A stretch of DNA of 35,090 bases from JAIOPA01 sp046076045 (GCA_046076045.1 JBJTRI010000122.1:1-35090); one strand, 5' to 3'. Positions 7,925 to 16,528 are shown, counted from the first letter of the stretch. A program made the numbers and translations. The notes: generated from the sequence alone by a model not told the origin.

Positions 7925-8818
7925 ATGAGCCTCGTCCTCCCGCCCGGCACGCACCCACCCGACCGCAGCGTGTGGTTGAACGGCACGCTCGTGCGTGGCG
8001 GCGAGGCCGCGCTGAGCGTGTTCGACCGCGGCGCGCGCGACGGCGGCGCGATCCTCGAGACGGTGCGCACCTACGGTGGCCGGCCGTTCGCGTGGGACCG
8101 CCACATGGAGCGGCTGGTACTGTCGGCGGCCGAACTCGGGTTCCCCGTGCCGCCCGCCCCCGCGCGGCTGCGCGAGGCGGTGGATCAGGTGCTCGCCGCC
8201 GACGGGCTCGGCGACGCCGTCGTCCGCCTCACGGTGACGCGCGGCGTCGCGGGCGGGCGCCCGGTGCGCACGGGCGCCTGGGTCGAGGCCGAACCGCTCG
8301 GAGGCCGGCTGTGGGCGGGCACGCGGCGCACCCACCCGGACGACGGCGGGCCGCTCGGAGCGGTGGTCGTGACCTCGCGCCACCCGTTCTCGCCCGGCTG
8401 GCTCGGACGACACAAGACCACGAGCCGGCTGGCGTGGGACCTCGCGCGCGAGGAGGCACGGTCCGCGCACGCCGACGAGGCGCTGCTCGTCTCACCCGCG
8501 GGCGAGGCGCTCGAGGGCGCCGCGAGCAACCTGTTCGTGGTGCTCGCCGACGGCACGCTCGCCACCCCGCCGGTGGACGCCGACGTGCTACCCGGCGTGG
8601 CGCGGGCCGTGGTGCTGGCGTGCGCGCGCGCCGCGGGCCTCGCGGTGCGCGAGCAGCACCTGCCGATCGCCGGCGTGCACGCGGCGCGCGAGGTGTTCCT
8701 CACCAATTCGGTGCAGGAGGTGCTGCCGGTGCGCACGCTCGACGGCCGCGCGCTGCCCGAGCGCGGGGTCGCGCTTCGCCTGCTGGCCGCCTATCGCGAG
8801 CAGGTCGCCGCCGACTGA
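7925..8818 (+). CDS. pabC: Aminodeoxychorismate lyase / class IV aminotransferase
   Basis: A 297-residue PLP enzyme of the class IV aminotransferase fold, which includes aminodeoxychorismate lyase (PabC), branched-chain aminotransferase and D-amino-acid transaminase. It has VWLNGTLV and FDRGARDGGAILETVRTYGGRPFAWDRHMERL at the start, the PLP Lys in RHKTTSRLAWDL, the cofactor-binding Glu in EGAASNLFVV, LPGVARAVVL, and TNSVQEVLPV. Being directly downstream of pabB favours PabC: release of pyruvate from aminodeoxychorismate to give 4-aminobenzoate. Sequence alone does not exclude an aminotransferase. The ATG at 7925 lies seven bases after an extended -10 element. Confidence 0.85.
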   Translation: MSLVLPPGTHPPDRSVWLNGTLVRGGEAALSVFDRGARDGGAILETVRTYGGRPFAWDRHMERLVLSAAELGFPVPPAPARLREAVDQVLAADGLGDAVVRLTVTRGVAGGRPVRTGAWVEAEPLGGRLWAGTRRTHPDDGGPLGAVVVTSRHPFSPGWLGRHKTTSRLAWDLAREEARSAHADEALLVSPAGEALEGAASNLFVVLADGTLATPPVDADVLPGVARAVVLACARAAGLAVREQHLPIAGVHAAREVFLTNSVQEVLPVRTLDGRALPERGVALRLLAAYREQVAAD

Positions 8819-9084
8819 CCCGCGGCCGCAGCGGGTCGGATGCCCCGCCGGCGTGCGCGACGCACGCTCGGCCGCCGCACCCGCGACCTCGTGCCCGTGG
8901 TCCGCCCGTTCCCCCTCCGCTCGGACCGTCCGAGGCCGATAATCATGAGGGACCACGGGTTCGCACCCGGGACGGCCGGGACGCGTGCGCCGCGAGGTAT
9001 CAGGGCGGCCCATCGCATGCACCTGTGGAGGGACGGGACGTGCCTCCCGGAACGGTTCCGGGGGCTGCCCGCGCGAGGTGCGCG

Positions 9085-10503
9085 ATGCAGGTCAAGGGCG
9101 GACGCGTCGAGACTCTGGTGCCGCACATGCTGCGTGGGCAGCTGCTGCGCCCGAACTTCGTGCGCCTCAGTCTGCGCCTCGGCCTGACCCGCCAGATGCC
9201 CGCATGGGCCAAGCTCCAGTTCACGAACAACGGCATCACCGCCGCCGACCTGGAGCGCGTGCTCGGTCGCATCGGCAGCCTCGAGTCGTGGGCCGACGAG
9301 TGGGAGCGCCTCGGGCTGCACCACGAGGTCGAGGGCGCCGACGCCGAGGTGCGCGGCGATCGCGCCGCGGCCGGTCGGCATCGCCTGTGGGCGAGTGCGG
9401 CCTACAACTTCGCGCAGTACGTGGTGTTCATGGACGCCGCGCGCAAGCGCCAACTGCACGCGCAGTGCCTGCGCGCCTACAGCGCGGCCGCGCCCGACTT
9501 CGAGCACCCGGCACGTCCGTTCGAGTTCGAGTTCCGCAAGCGCACCGTGCGCGGCTGGCTGCGCCTGCCCGCCGGCGAGGGCCCGCACCCGGTGGCCGTG
9601 ATCCTCAACGGTACGAACGGCGTGAAGGAGGAGCTGCACCAGTGGGCCGACGCGTTCCTCGAGCGCGGCATCGCCACCGTGACGCTCGACGGCCCCGGTC
9701 TGGGCGAGACCTTCCACCGCCTCAGCACGGTCGCCGAACCGCGCCCGCTCGGCGTGGCGATCATGAACCGCATCGAGTCCGAGCCCGCGCTCGACCCCGA
9801 ACGCGTCTGCTACACCGGCCTGTCGCTCGGCGGCTACGCCGCGATCAAGATGGCGGCGCACGACCAGCGCGTGCGCTGCGTCGCCGCGGTGAGCCCGCCG
9901 TTCTCGGTGGACGTGTACTGGAACGTCACGCTGTGCTCGATGCGCGGCGAGTTGGCCTCGCTCTACGGCATGTCGGTCGAGGAGATGACGCCGTTCATCC
10001 CGCGCATCACGCTCGAGCACGTGCTGCCCGACCTGCACGCGCCGCTCCTGCTGGTGGGGGGTGGCCACGACATGATCACGCCCGACGAGGAGGCGCAGCG
10101 CATCTTCGCCACCGCGCGCAACGAGCGCGAGTTCGTGCACTACCCGCGCGGGGCGCACGAGTGCTTCAACGTGCTGTCCGACCTGCGCCCGCGCCTGACC
10201 GGGTGGGTCGCCGCGCAACTCGCGCGCCATCGCCTGCACGTGCCGGTGCGCCCGCGCCGCGCCGGCCCCGACCCGCGCGACGCCGCGTTCGTGGCGGGCG
10301 AGGCGGTGGACCCGGACTTCGCCGACGACCTCGTCGGCGAGAGCGCGCCGCGCGAGTGGCACACGCACCACCGCAACGAGTCGCTGGCCGCGCGCTTCAG
10401 TTGGCCGTGGGCGCAGGAGCGGCAGGTGCAGTGCGTCCGCCGCACCGCGATCGGTCCCGCCGCGCTCGAAGCGACGGTCCGGCACCTGCCGCACGCCGGC
10501 TGA
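9085..10503 (+). CDS. Alpha/beta hydrolase, FrsA/dihydropseudooxynicotine hydrolase type
   Basis: A 472-residue protein with a helical N-terminal half and an alpha/beta hydrolase domain from about residue 145. The catalytic triad is readable: nucleophile S247 in GLSLGGYAAIK, D329 in GGGHDMITP, and H358 in GAHECF. The oxyanion region is LNGTNGVKEE (174-183). The arrangement resembles two-domain hydrolases such as FrsA/DUF1100 and 2,6-dihydropseudooxynicotine hydrolase; the substrate cannot be told. The last 90 residues (after about 385) are an extra charged segment rich in His and Arg. The ATG at 9085 has GAGGTG upstream. A GATAAT at 8938-8943 could be its -10. It converges on the GGDEF gene with only nine bases between stops. 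Confidence 0.78.
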   Translation: MQVKGGRVETLVPHMLRGQLLRPNFVRLSLRLGLTRQMPAWAKLQFTNNGITAADLERVLGRIGSLESWADEWERLGLHHEVEGADAEVRGDRAAAGRHRLWASAAYNFAQYVVFMDAARKRQLHAQCLRAYSAAAPDFEHPARPFEFEFRKRTVRGWLRLPAGEGPHPVAVILNGTNGVKEELHQWADAFLERGIATVTLDGPGLGETFHRLSTVAEPRPLGVAIMNRIESEPALDPERVCYTGLSLGGYAAIKMAAHDQRVRCVAAVSPPFSVDVYWNVTLCSMRGELASLYGMSVEEMTPFIPRITLEHVLPDLHAPLLLVGGGHDMITPDEEAQRIFATARNEREFVHYPRGAHECFNVLSDLRPRLTGWVAAQLARHRLHVPVRPRRAGPDPRDAAFVAGEAVDPDFADDLVGESAPREWHTHHRNESLAARFSWPWAQERQVQCVRRTAIGPAALEATVRHLPHAG

Positions 10504-10512
10504 CGCCGCGCC

Positions 10513-11247
10513 TCAGCGGTTCGCCGCCCCGCGCTCGCGCGCGGCCGTGCGCGCCATGTGCTTGTTGCGGTACATGAGCCGGTCGGCCTCGTTGAGCAAC
10601 TCGGCCGCGGTCATGGTGCCGTCCCACTCGACGACCCCGAGCGACAGGCCCGTGGGATGCGCCGCACCGGACTGGAACGTGTCCACCACGCGGCGCGCGA
10701 GCCGTTCGGCACCCTCGCGGTCGGCGACCACGATGAGCACGAACTCGTCGCCGCCCACTCGATAGCCGCTGTCGGCGCCGTCGCGCGACGAGGCGCGGAT
10801 CGCGACGCCCACGGTGCGCAGCGTGTCGTCGCCCGCGGCGTGACCGAAGCGGTCGTTGACCACCTTGAGGTCGTCCACGTCCATGTAGAGCAGGGCGAGC
10901 GGGTGCGCGAACCGCCGCGAGCGCAGCATGGAGCGCACGAGTTCGCGTTCGAGGGAGCGGCGATTGCCCAGCCCGGTGAGCGGGTCGGTGAGTGTGAGCG
11001 CCTCGAGGTCGGCGAGGTGGCGCGCCGCGGTGCGGCGCTCGCGGCGCAGCAGCACGATCACCCAGACGCCGAACGCGATCGCGACCGCCGAGGCCAGGCT
11101 CGAGGCCCACAACTCGCGCGCCGAGGGGGCGGCTGCGCCCGCGCCGTACCATGCGGTCAACCACGGCAGCGACGCCAACACCACGACCGCCAGCACCAAC
11201 GGCAGCAGGCGGAACGGGGGCGGTAGGCTGGGTTCGGGTCGGTTCAA
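10513..11247 (-). CDS. Membrane diguanylate cyclase (GGDEF)
   Basis: A 244-residue protein with two hydrophobic helices (about residues 11-36 and 45-68) and a complete GGDEF domain (about 80-235). Visible are LTDPLTGLGNRRSLE, YMDVDDLKVVNDRFGHAAGDD, YRVGGDEFVLI and EADRLMYRNKH. The intact GGDEF signature suggests it makes cyclic di-GMP from two GTP. The product-inhibition RxxD site expected five residues before GGDEF reads DGAD, so feedback inhibition is probably missing. No separate sensor domain is present beyond the membrane part. I chose the TTG at 11247 because GGAG precedes it and the longer frame upstream is low-complexity and basic with no better start. Confidence 0.82.
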   Translation of the reverse strand: MNRPEPSLPPPFRLLPLVLAVVVLASLPWLTAWYGAGAAAPSARELWASSLASAVAIAFGVWVIVLLRRERRTAARHLADLEALTLTDPLTGLGNRRSLERELVRSMLRSRRFAHPLALLYMDVDDLKVVNDRFGHAAGDDTLRTVGVAIRASSRDGADSGYRVGGDEFVLIVVADREGAERLARRVVDTFQSGAAHPTGLSLGVVEWDGTMTAAELLNEADRLMYRNKHMARTAARERGAANR

Positions 11248-11428
11248 GCGCGCTCCGGGGGGACGTGGGACCGGGTCCGCGGCATCATGCTGGCCGGCCC
11301 GGGCGGGTGTAAAGCGCGGAAGGTGTTCAACTCCTCGTCGCGTGGCACCCTGTTCGGGGCACCGCATGGACCCGGCCCGAGCGCGACCGCACGGGTGGAG
11401 CCCCCGACCTGCATGCGCAGGCGAAAGC

Positions 11429-11437
11429 TGCTAATTT
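11429..11437 (+). promoter_or_regulatory. Extended -10 element upstream of the GNAT gene
   Basis: TGC-TAATTT lies 43 bases before the GNAT start. It matches the TGC-TANNNT pattern seen before pabC and at 28024, but here the transcript would have a leader of about 36 bases with a strong AGGAGG. Confidence 0.45.
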
Positions 11438-11480
11438 CATGGGGTTATCGTGTCCGACCACCGGGAATGAGGAGGCTGCC

Positions 11481-11930
11481 ATGGCCGAAGCCACCACCGC
11501 GGTCCGCATCCGGCCGCTGGACGAGCTCGACATCACGGGAATCGCGCGCATCGATGAGCGCATCTCCGGCATCTATCGTCCCGAGGTCTGGGAGACGCGG
11601 GTCATGTACTACACGCGCCGTGACCCGGGTGCCTCGCAGGTGGCCGAGATCGACGGCAAGGTCGTGGGATTCATGATGGGCGACCTGCGCGCCGGCGAGT
11701 TCGGTCTCGATGACGTGAGCGGCTGGATCGAGCGCTTCGGCATCGACACCGATCACCGCGGCCAGGACCTCGGCCGCAAGCTGTTCGACGCGATCCGCGC
11801 CCACTTCGTGGCCGAAGGCGCCACGAGCGTGCGCACCATGGTGGACACGAACGACGGTGGTGTGGGCGGCTTCCTCAAGGCCATCGGCTTCACGCCCGCC
11901 CCCATGCAGGCCCTCGAGATCCGTCTCTGA
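11481..11930 (+). CDS. GNAT family acetyltransferase
   Basis: A 149-residue protein with the GNAT fold: an N-terminal RIRPLDELD strand, VAEIDGKVVGFMMG (a typical beta-4 strand), and the acetyl-CoA binding segment IDTDHRGQDLGRKLFDAI. The substrate is unknown; GNAT enzymes acetylate antibiotics, amino acids or protein N-termini and Lys. The ATG at 11481 follows AGGAGG with a seven-base gap. The stop is 21 bases before the BoxB-like di-iron gene, and both run the same way from what seems to be one promoter, so a functional link with that oxygenase is likely but not proven. Confidence 0.85.
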   Translation: MAEATTAVRIRPLDELDITGIARIDERISGIYRPEVWETRVMYYTRRDPGASQVAEIDGKVVGFMMGDLRAGEFGLDDVSGWIERFGIDTDHRGQDLGRKLFDAIRAHFVAEGATSVRTMVDTNDGGVGGFLKAIGFTPAPMQALEIRL

Positions 11931-11951
11931 ACCACGGGAGCACCCCACGTC

Positions 11952-13295
11952 ATGAAGGTCGAGAACGTCACCCTCGAGAAGAAGTACCACTCCGCGGTCG
12001 AGCACTGGCGTCGGCACCACTTCAAGGACTACGAGACGCTGCTCGACAACTGGGAGAAGTACTTCCCCAAGGACGAGAAGTTCTGCCTCTGCGCCAAGAT
12101 GGAGATCGGCACCTCGGACGTCATCCAGGTCGGTGAGCAGAAGGGCGAGAAGAAGCGCCTCGAGCCCGACCAGCTGACCGAGGACCAGGCCCGCCACCTG
12201 CTCGCCATCATCAAGGCGCAGGCGAGCACCGAGTTCGGCAGCATCCAGCAGCACGCCGGCACCATCGACCGCGCCCACGACGACCAGGACCGCGCGTGGG
12301 TCATGCGCGTGATGGCCGAGGAGTTGCGTCACGGCTACCAGATGCTACACCTGCTGCTGTCGAAGGACTGGTCGCACGTGAGCGGTGGCGTGACGGGCGA
12401 GCAGATGGTCGAGGAGATCCTCTCCATGACGACCGGCAACCACGTGCTCGACGCGTTCAACCTCGACTACGACTCGTTCATGGACAACATCACGTTCGCG
12501 GCCTTCATCGACCGCGTCGGCAAGTACCAGCTCACCATGCAGAAGGTGTGCGCGTACAAGCCCATGGCCGACTCGATGCCGCCCATGCTGCGCGAGGAGG
12601 CGTTCCACCTCGCGGCCGGCGTGATCCCGCTGCGCCGTTTCGCCGAGCGCGCCGCCAGCGGCGACCCGCTCGCGAACCTCGAGCTCGTGCAGCAGAGCGT
12701 CAACAAGTGGTTCGCGCGCGGCCTCGAGATGTTCGGCGACGAGCGCGGCGGCCAGAAGAACATCCAGCTCGGGTTCAAGGACCTCACCAACCGGCAGGCG
12801 GTGGACCAGTACACCGAGGAGTGCCGCAAGATGATCCGCGACATCAACACGCGGTTCGTGCGCGCGCGCTTCCCGGACTACACGCCCGTCAAGGTCGAGT
12901 CGGTCATCGAGGAGCTCGAGCGCTCGCGGGGCACGCACAAGGGCCTGTCGTACGACGAGATCCTGCGCCTGCCCGACGTGCGCTTCTTCCGCCGCAAGGG
13001 CGAGCACGCCTTCCAGATGGTCGGTGTTTACGGCGAGGCGTTCACCGACGCCGAGACGTACCTGCGCTACCTGAGCAAGCACCTCAACTCGGGCTACATC
13101 GCGAGCCGCGACATGCGCCTGTACGCCGAGACGCTGCGCAAGGTCGCCTCGGGCGAGCTCACGGTCGAGGACGGCGTCAAGGCCATGCCGAAGCTCAAGC
13201 GCCTGGGCGGAACCTGCCCGTGCAGCAAATCGGTGCGCTGGGTCATGGAGGAGCACGACGGCTCCGAGACCACGGTCATGACCCGCCCCGCCTGA
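11952..13295 (+). CDS. BoxB/PaaA-type di-iron (ferritin-like) protein
   Basis: A 447-residue helical protein of the PaaA/BoxB ferritin-like family, whose members epoxidise aromatic acyl-CoA rings using a di-iron centre. Candidate ligands are E94 (ASTEFGSIQQH), E124 and H127 (EELRH), D187 (FIDRVG), and E216 and H219 (EEAFH). The two ExxH motifs and their spacing fit a working centre. Length is nearer to BoxB than to the shorter PaaA. The C-terminal region adds a domain ending in TCPCSKSVRWVMEE with a CxC. No reductase, ring-opening enzyme, CoA ligase or thioesterase is adjacent, so this may not be the classical benzoate or phenylacetate pathway. GGGAG precedes the ATG. A strong hairpin follows the gene. 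Confidence 0.82.
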   Translation: MKVENVTLEKKYHSAVEHWRRHHFKDYETLLDNWEKYFPKDEKFCLCAKMEIGTSDVIQVGEQKGEKKRLEPDQLTEDQARHLLAIIKAQASTEFGSIQQHAGTIDRAHDDQDRAWVMRVMAEELRHGYQMLHLLLSKDWSHVSGGVTGEQMVEEILSMTTGNHVLDAFNLDYDSFMDNITFAAFIDRVGKYQLTMQKVCAYKPMADSMPPMLREEAFHLAAGVIPLRRFAERAASGDPLANLELVQQSVNKWFARGLEMFGDERGGQKNIQLGFKDLTNRQAVDQYTEECRKMIRDINTRFVRARFPDYTPVKVESVIEELERSRGTHKGLSYDEILRLPDVRFFRRKGEHAFQMVGVYGEAFTDAETYLRYLSKHLNSGYIASRDMRLYAETLRKVASGELTVEDGVKAMPKLKRLGGTCPCSKSVRWVMEEHDGSETTVMTRPA

Positions 13296-13312
13296 TCCCC
13301 CGTACGCTTCCT

Positions 13313-13348
13313 CACGAGGGGCGCCTCCTGCGAGGCGCCCCTCTCGTG
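13313..13348 (+). terminator. Strong hairpin after the di-iron gene
   Basis: CACGAG plus GGGCGCCTC (13313-13327) pair with GAGGCGCCC and CTCGTG (13332-13340 and 13343-13348), leaving a four-base loop and a two-base bulge. There is no T tract. The hairpin lies directly against the next gene's -10, so termination and the -35 area of the glgP promoter overlap. Confidence 0.7.
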
Positions 13349-13355
13349 CTATAGA
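13347..13355 (+). promoter_or_regulatory. Extended -10 element of the phosphorylase gene
   Basis: TGC-TATAGA lies 11 bases before the ATG at 13367 (TAGACT, nine bases before, is an overlapping reading). This would give a leader of only a few bases and there is no Shine-Dalgarno sequence. Confidence 0.45.
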
Positions 13356-13366
13356 CTCCGCTCACC

Positions 13367-15010
13367 ATGACCCCACCCACCGCCTCCCGCTCCCGCACGC
13401 CCGTCGTCGCCTACTTCTGCATGGAGTACGGGCTCCACGAGTCGTTCCCCATCTACTCCGGCGGCCTCGGCATCCTGGCCGGCGACTACATCAAGGCCGC
13501 GCACGACCTGCGCGCCCCCATGGTGGCCGTGGGCCTGCTCTACGAGCGCGGCTACTGCGTGCAGCGCATCGGGGCCGATGGCCGGCCGTACGAGGAGTAC
13601 CCGGGGTTCGACACCGCGTTCCTCGAGGACACGCAGGTCCGCGTGCGCGTGCGCATCCGCGGCCGCGAGGTGCCGCTGCGCGTGTGGGTGACCGACCGCT
13701 ACGGCCACATCCCCCTCTACCTGCTCGAGCCCACTCGGCAGGAGGACCGCTGGATCACGCACCGCCTCTACGAGGCCGGCACCGACACGCGCATCGCGCA
13801 GGAGATGGTGCTGGGCATCGGCGGCGTACGCGCGCTCGGCTGGCTGGGCCTGCAGGTGCACACCTACCACTTCAACGAGGGCCACGCGGTGTTCGCGGGC
13901 CTCGAGCGCATCGCCGAGCTCATGGAGTCGGGGCTGCAGTTCCCCGACGCGTGGGCGCGCGTGCGGCAGCAGACCGTGTTCACCACGCACACCCCGGTGA
14001 AGGCCGGTAACGAGGAGCACGCGCTCGCTGACCTGCGCCGCATGGGTGCGTGCCTGCAGCTCTCGGGCGCCGAGATGCGCGCGATCGGCGGCGACCCGTT
14101 CAACATGACGGTGGCCGGGCTGCGGCTGTCGCGCGCCGCCAACGCGGTCGCGCAACTGCACGGCGAGACCTCGCGCGAGATGTGGAAGGACGTCACCAAC
14201 GCCTGCCCCATCGGCGCGATCACGAACGGCGTGCACGTGCCGACGTGGCAGGCCGCGTCCATCCGCGAGGCGGCGGGCGACCCCGACAAGCTGCTCAAGG
14301 CGCACCTCGCGCTCAAGGCCGAGCTCATCGCTGAGGTCCAGCGACGCCAGGGTGTCACGCTGCCGCCCGACGCGCTGCTGGTGGGCTTCGCTCGCCGCGC
14401 CGCCGGCTACAAGCGCAGCGACCTCATCCTGCGCGACGAGGCCCGGCTCGCGAAGCTGCTCGAGCAGAACCACGTGCGCGTGCTGTTCGCGGGCAAGGCG
14501 CACCCCGACGACGCCAACGGTCGCAACATCGTGGCGCGACTGGTGCAGGGCGCGCGCAAGCATCCGGGGCAGGTCGTGTTCCTCGAGAACTACGACATGG
14601 CACTGGGCCGCCTGCTCACGCGCGGCTGCGACGTGTGGCTGAACAACCCCATCCGTCCGCTCGAGGCGAGCGGCACCAGCGGCATGAAGGCCGCCATGAA
14701 CGGCGTGCCCAACGTGAGCATCCTCGACGGCTGGTGGCCCGAGGCGTGCGTGGACGGCGTGAACGGCTTCGCGGTCGGACGCGGCGAGCCGGGCGACGAC
14801 GTGCGCGACCTGCACGAGCTCTACGACACGTTCGAGAAGCGCGTGATCCCCGCGTTCGCCGACCGCAAGAAGTGGGCGCGGATCATGGCCGAGAGCGTGC
14901 GCTCCACGCAGGACGCGTTCTCGTGCGAGCGCATGCTGCGCGAGTACTTCGACCAGTTGTACGGGTTGCCCGACGCGCTGCCCGCGTCGAACGACCCGGT
15001 CGGCGCCTGA
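13367..15010 (+). CDS. glgP: Alpha-glucan (glycogen) phosphorylase, short form
   Basis: A 547-residue GT35 phosphorylase of the short type found in many bacteria and archaea, lacking the N-terminal extension of the long enzymes. It releases glucose-1-phosphate from glycogen or maltodextrin. Marks include AYFCMEYGLHESFPIYSGGLGILAGDYIKAA at the start, HTYHFNEGHAVF, TTHTPVKAGNEEH, TNGVHVPTW, GFARRAAGYKRSDL, and the PLP-lysine segment in the EASGTSGMKAAMNG block with WWPEA after it. All are intact. It is preceded by an extended -10 element with almost no leader. No other glycogen genes lie in the window. Its stop codon lies in the loop of a perfect 12-bp hairpin shared with the converging gene. 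Confidence 0.9.
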   Translation: MTPPTASRSRTPVVAYFCMEYGLHESFPIYSGGLGILAGDYIKAAHDLRAPMVAVGLLYERGYCVQRIGADGRPYEEYPGFDTAFLEDTQVRVRVRIRGREVPLRVWVTDRYGHIPLYLLEPTRQEDRWITHRLYEAGTDTRIAQEMVLGIGGVRALGWLGLQVHTYHFNEGHAVFAGLERIAELMESGLQFPDAWARVRQQTVFTTHTPVKAGNEEHALADLRRMGACLQLSGAEMRAIGGDPFNMTVAGLRLSRAANAVAQLHGETSREMWKDVTNACPIGAITNGVHVPTWQAASIREAAGDPDKLLKAHLALKAELIAEVQRRQGVTLPPDALLVGFARRAAGYKRSDLILRDEARLAKLLEQNHVRVLFAGKAHPDDANGRNIVARLVQGARKHPGQVVFLENYDMALGRLLTRGCDVWLNNPIRPLEASGTSGMKAAMNGVPNVSILDGWWPEACVDGVNGFAVGRGEPGDDVRDLHELYDTFEKRVIPAFADRKKWARIMAESVRSTQDAFSCERMLREYFDQLYGLPDALPASNDPVGA

Positions 15011-15022
15011 GCCGACCGGGTC
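14993..15022. terminator. Perfect 12-bp hairpin shared by two converging genes
   Basis: GACCCGGTCGGC (14993-15004) is followed after a six-base loop by its exact complement (15011-15022). The loop contains the glgP stop codon, and the right arm overlaps the stop of the leftward GGCT-fold gene. It is probably a bidirectional terminator built from coding sequence. Confidence 0.7.
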
Positions 15023-15497
15023 AGTCCGCCGTCGGGATGGCGACCAGCTTGGCCTGGTAGGCCGCCGGCAGGCGATGGTGCCGCGCCCCGCGCAGGATCG
15101 CGTCGAGGTAGCGGCGCGACGGCGGGGTGGGGTTCGCGGCCCGCGCCACGTACACGAGCGCGTTGAGTCGGCGCGGGAACGAGCCGTCGTCGGCGCGCGT
15201 CAGGTGCACCGCGACGGTCTCGCGATCGTACGAGTTGTTCGGATGGTTCGGGCCGTGCCAACCCTCGTAGACGTCGAGTTCGGCGAGGTGCGCGTCGTCG
15301 AGGTCGTACACCACCCCCCACACACTCTCGCCGTGCGCCACACCCAGACTGGCCACGCCGCCTTCCCAGGTGCGGGAGCGGAGCGGGAACGTGAGCCGAT
15401 GGTCGCGCAGCTCGGCGAGCCCGACCACGCGGTGGCCGGGGCAGCGGCGTTCGAACTGTTCGGGGTCGAGGTTCGATCCGTACGCGAAGTAGAGCAT
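15021..15497 (-). CDS. Gamma-glutamylcyclotransferase-fold protein
   Basis: A 158-residue protein of the GGCT/AIG2-like fold. It begins with LYFAYGSNLDPEQF, the nucleotide- or substrate-binding YGSNL signature, and has VWGVVYDLDDAHLAELDVYEGW, whose Glu (in YEGW) is the expected catalytic acid. Members form 5-oxoproline from gamma-glutamyl amino acids or act on related amides; the substrate here is unknown. The ATG at 15497 has GGAGG six bases upstream, and the YGSNL strand begins right after it, so longer starts are rejected. It converges on glgP and shares its hairpin. Confidence 0.85.
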   Translation of the reverse strand: MLYFAYGSNLDPEQFERRCPGHRVVGLAELRDHRLTFPLRSRTWEGGVASLGVAHGESVWGVVYDLDDAHLAELDVYEGWHGPNHPNNSYDRETVAVHLTRADDGSFPRRLNALVYVARAANPTPPSRRYLDAILRGARHHRLPAAYQAKLVAIPTAD

Positions 15498-15563
15498 GTC
15501 ATCCTCCGGTCGGGGGGGCGGCCCGCAGAGCATAGCCGCGTTGAGGGGGCCCCGCAGCCCCGA

Positions 15564-15569
15564 TATAGT
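15564..15569 (+). promoter_or_regulatory. Candidate -10 for the BshB1-like gene
   Basis: TATAGT lies about 60 bases before the ATG at 15629, in an AT-richer spot between divergent genes. It is a five-of-six match to TATAAT. No clear -35 is seen. Confidence 0.35.
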
Positions 15570-15628
15570 CGCGAGTCCCGGTTGCGCCCCGCGCCCCGGG
15601 CCCACCGTACCGTCACCCGGAGACCGCC

Positions 15629-16357
15629 ATGCCCGTGGACATCCTCGCCTTCGGCCCCCACCCCGACGACGCCGAGATCGGTTGTGGTGGCGTGCTGCTC
15701 AAGATGAAGCAGCGCGGGCGCACCACCGGCATCGTGGACATCACCTCGGGCGACATGGGGTGGGGCACGCCCGAGATCCGCGCCGACGAGGGCCGCCGGG
15801 CGGGCGAGATCCTCGAGCTCGACGTGCGCGAGTGCATGGACCTCGGCGATTGCCGGGTCGAGGACACGTTCGAGAACCGCTGCCGAGCGGCGAGTCTCAT
15901 CCGTCGGCATCGCCCGCAGATCATCCTCGCGCCCTACTACGACCTGCCGATCGGGCGCGGGCTGGGCCACAACGACCACTACAAGTCGGGCCAGATGATC
16001 GCGAACGCGTTCAACCTCGCGCACCTCGCCAAGGCGCCGTGCGAGGGCGAGCCGTACCAAGCGAAGGCGATCTGGTTCTACTTCGTGCCGCCGGGGACGC
16101 GGCCCACGTTCATCGTGGACATCTCCGAGCAGGCCGAGGCGTGGCTGTCGGCGATCGACTGCCACCTCACGCAGTTCTACCACCCGGAGCGTCCGCGACC
16201 CGAGCACCTGCCGCACCCGCGCGAGGCGTTCGAGGCGTACGCGCGCCATTGGGGCTGGCAGATCGGGGTGAAGTACGGGCAGGCGTTCATCGCCACGACG
16301 CCGCTCAAGGTGGACGACCCGTTCGTGCTCACCGACACGGTGACGCCGCGCCCCTGA
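15629..16357 (+). CDS. PIG-L/LmbE family deacetylase, BshB1-like
   Basis: A 242-residue zinc-dependent N-acetylglucosaminyl deacetylase of the PIG-L/LmbE family. The AHPDD-type motif reads GPHPDDAEIGCGG (residues 9-21), and a later HNDH (about 114-117) supplies the other zinc His. The opening VDILAFGPHPDDAEIGCGG, GIVDITSGDMGWGT and RADEGRRAGEIL fit the BshB1 subgroup, which removes acetyl from GlcNAc-malate in bacillithiol synthesis. No bshA or bshC is nearby, so the thiol pathway is suggested, not shown. CCGGAG precedes the ATG at 15629. It lies divergent from the GGCT-fold gene. Confidence 0.8.
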   Translation: MPVDILAFGPHPDDAEIGCGGVLLKMKQRGRTTGIVDITSGDMGWGTPEIRADEGRRAGEILELDVRECMDLGDCRVEDTFENRCRAASLIRRHRPQIILAPYYDLPIGRGLGHNDHYKSGQMIANAFNLAHLAKAPCEGEPYQAKAIWFYFVPPGTRPTFIVDISEQAEAWLSAIDCHLTQFYHPERPRPEHLPHPREAFEAYARHWGWQIGVKYGQAFIATTPLKVDDPFVLTDTVTPRP

Positions 16358-16528
16358 GGTCCCGTTCGGGGCGGCGCGCGCGAAGGAGGCGTTGCATCCT
16401 GCACGGTTCCGGGACGGAGCCGATTGACCCGGGCGCGCACGAAGGGCTAAGTTCGCGGCGCTTCACCTGCCGATACCATGGATGGTTCGGTACCCGGACT
16501 CGACCGGGTCCCCTCGAGGAGGTATTGC

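Noticed and set aside
8791..10494. 567-residue minus-strand open frame opposite the alpha/beta hydrolase
   Set aside because: It has no recognisable motif and the plus-strand gene has a complete catalytic triad.
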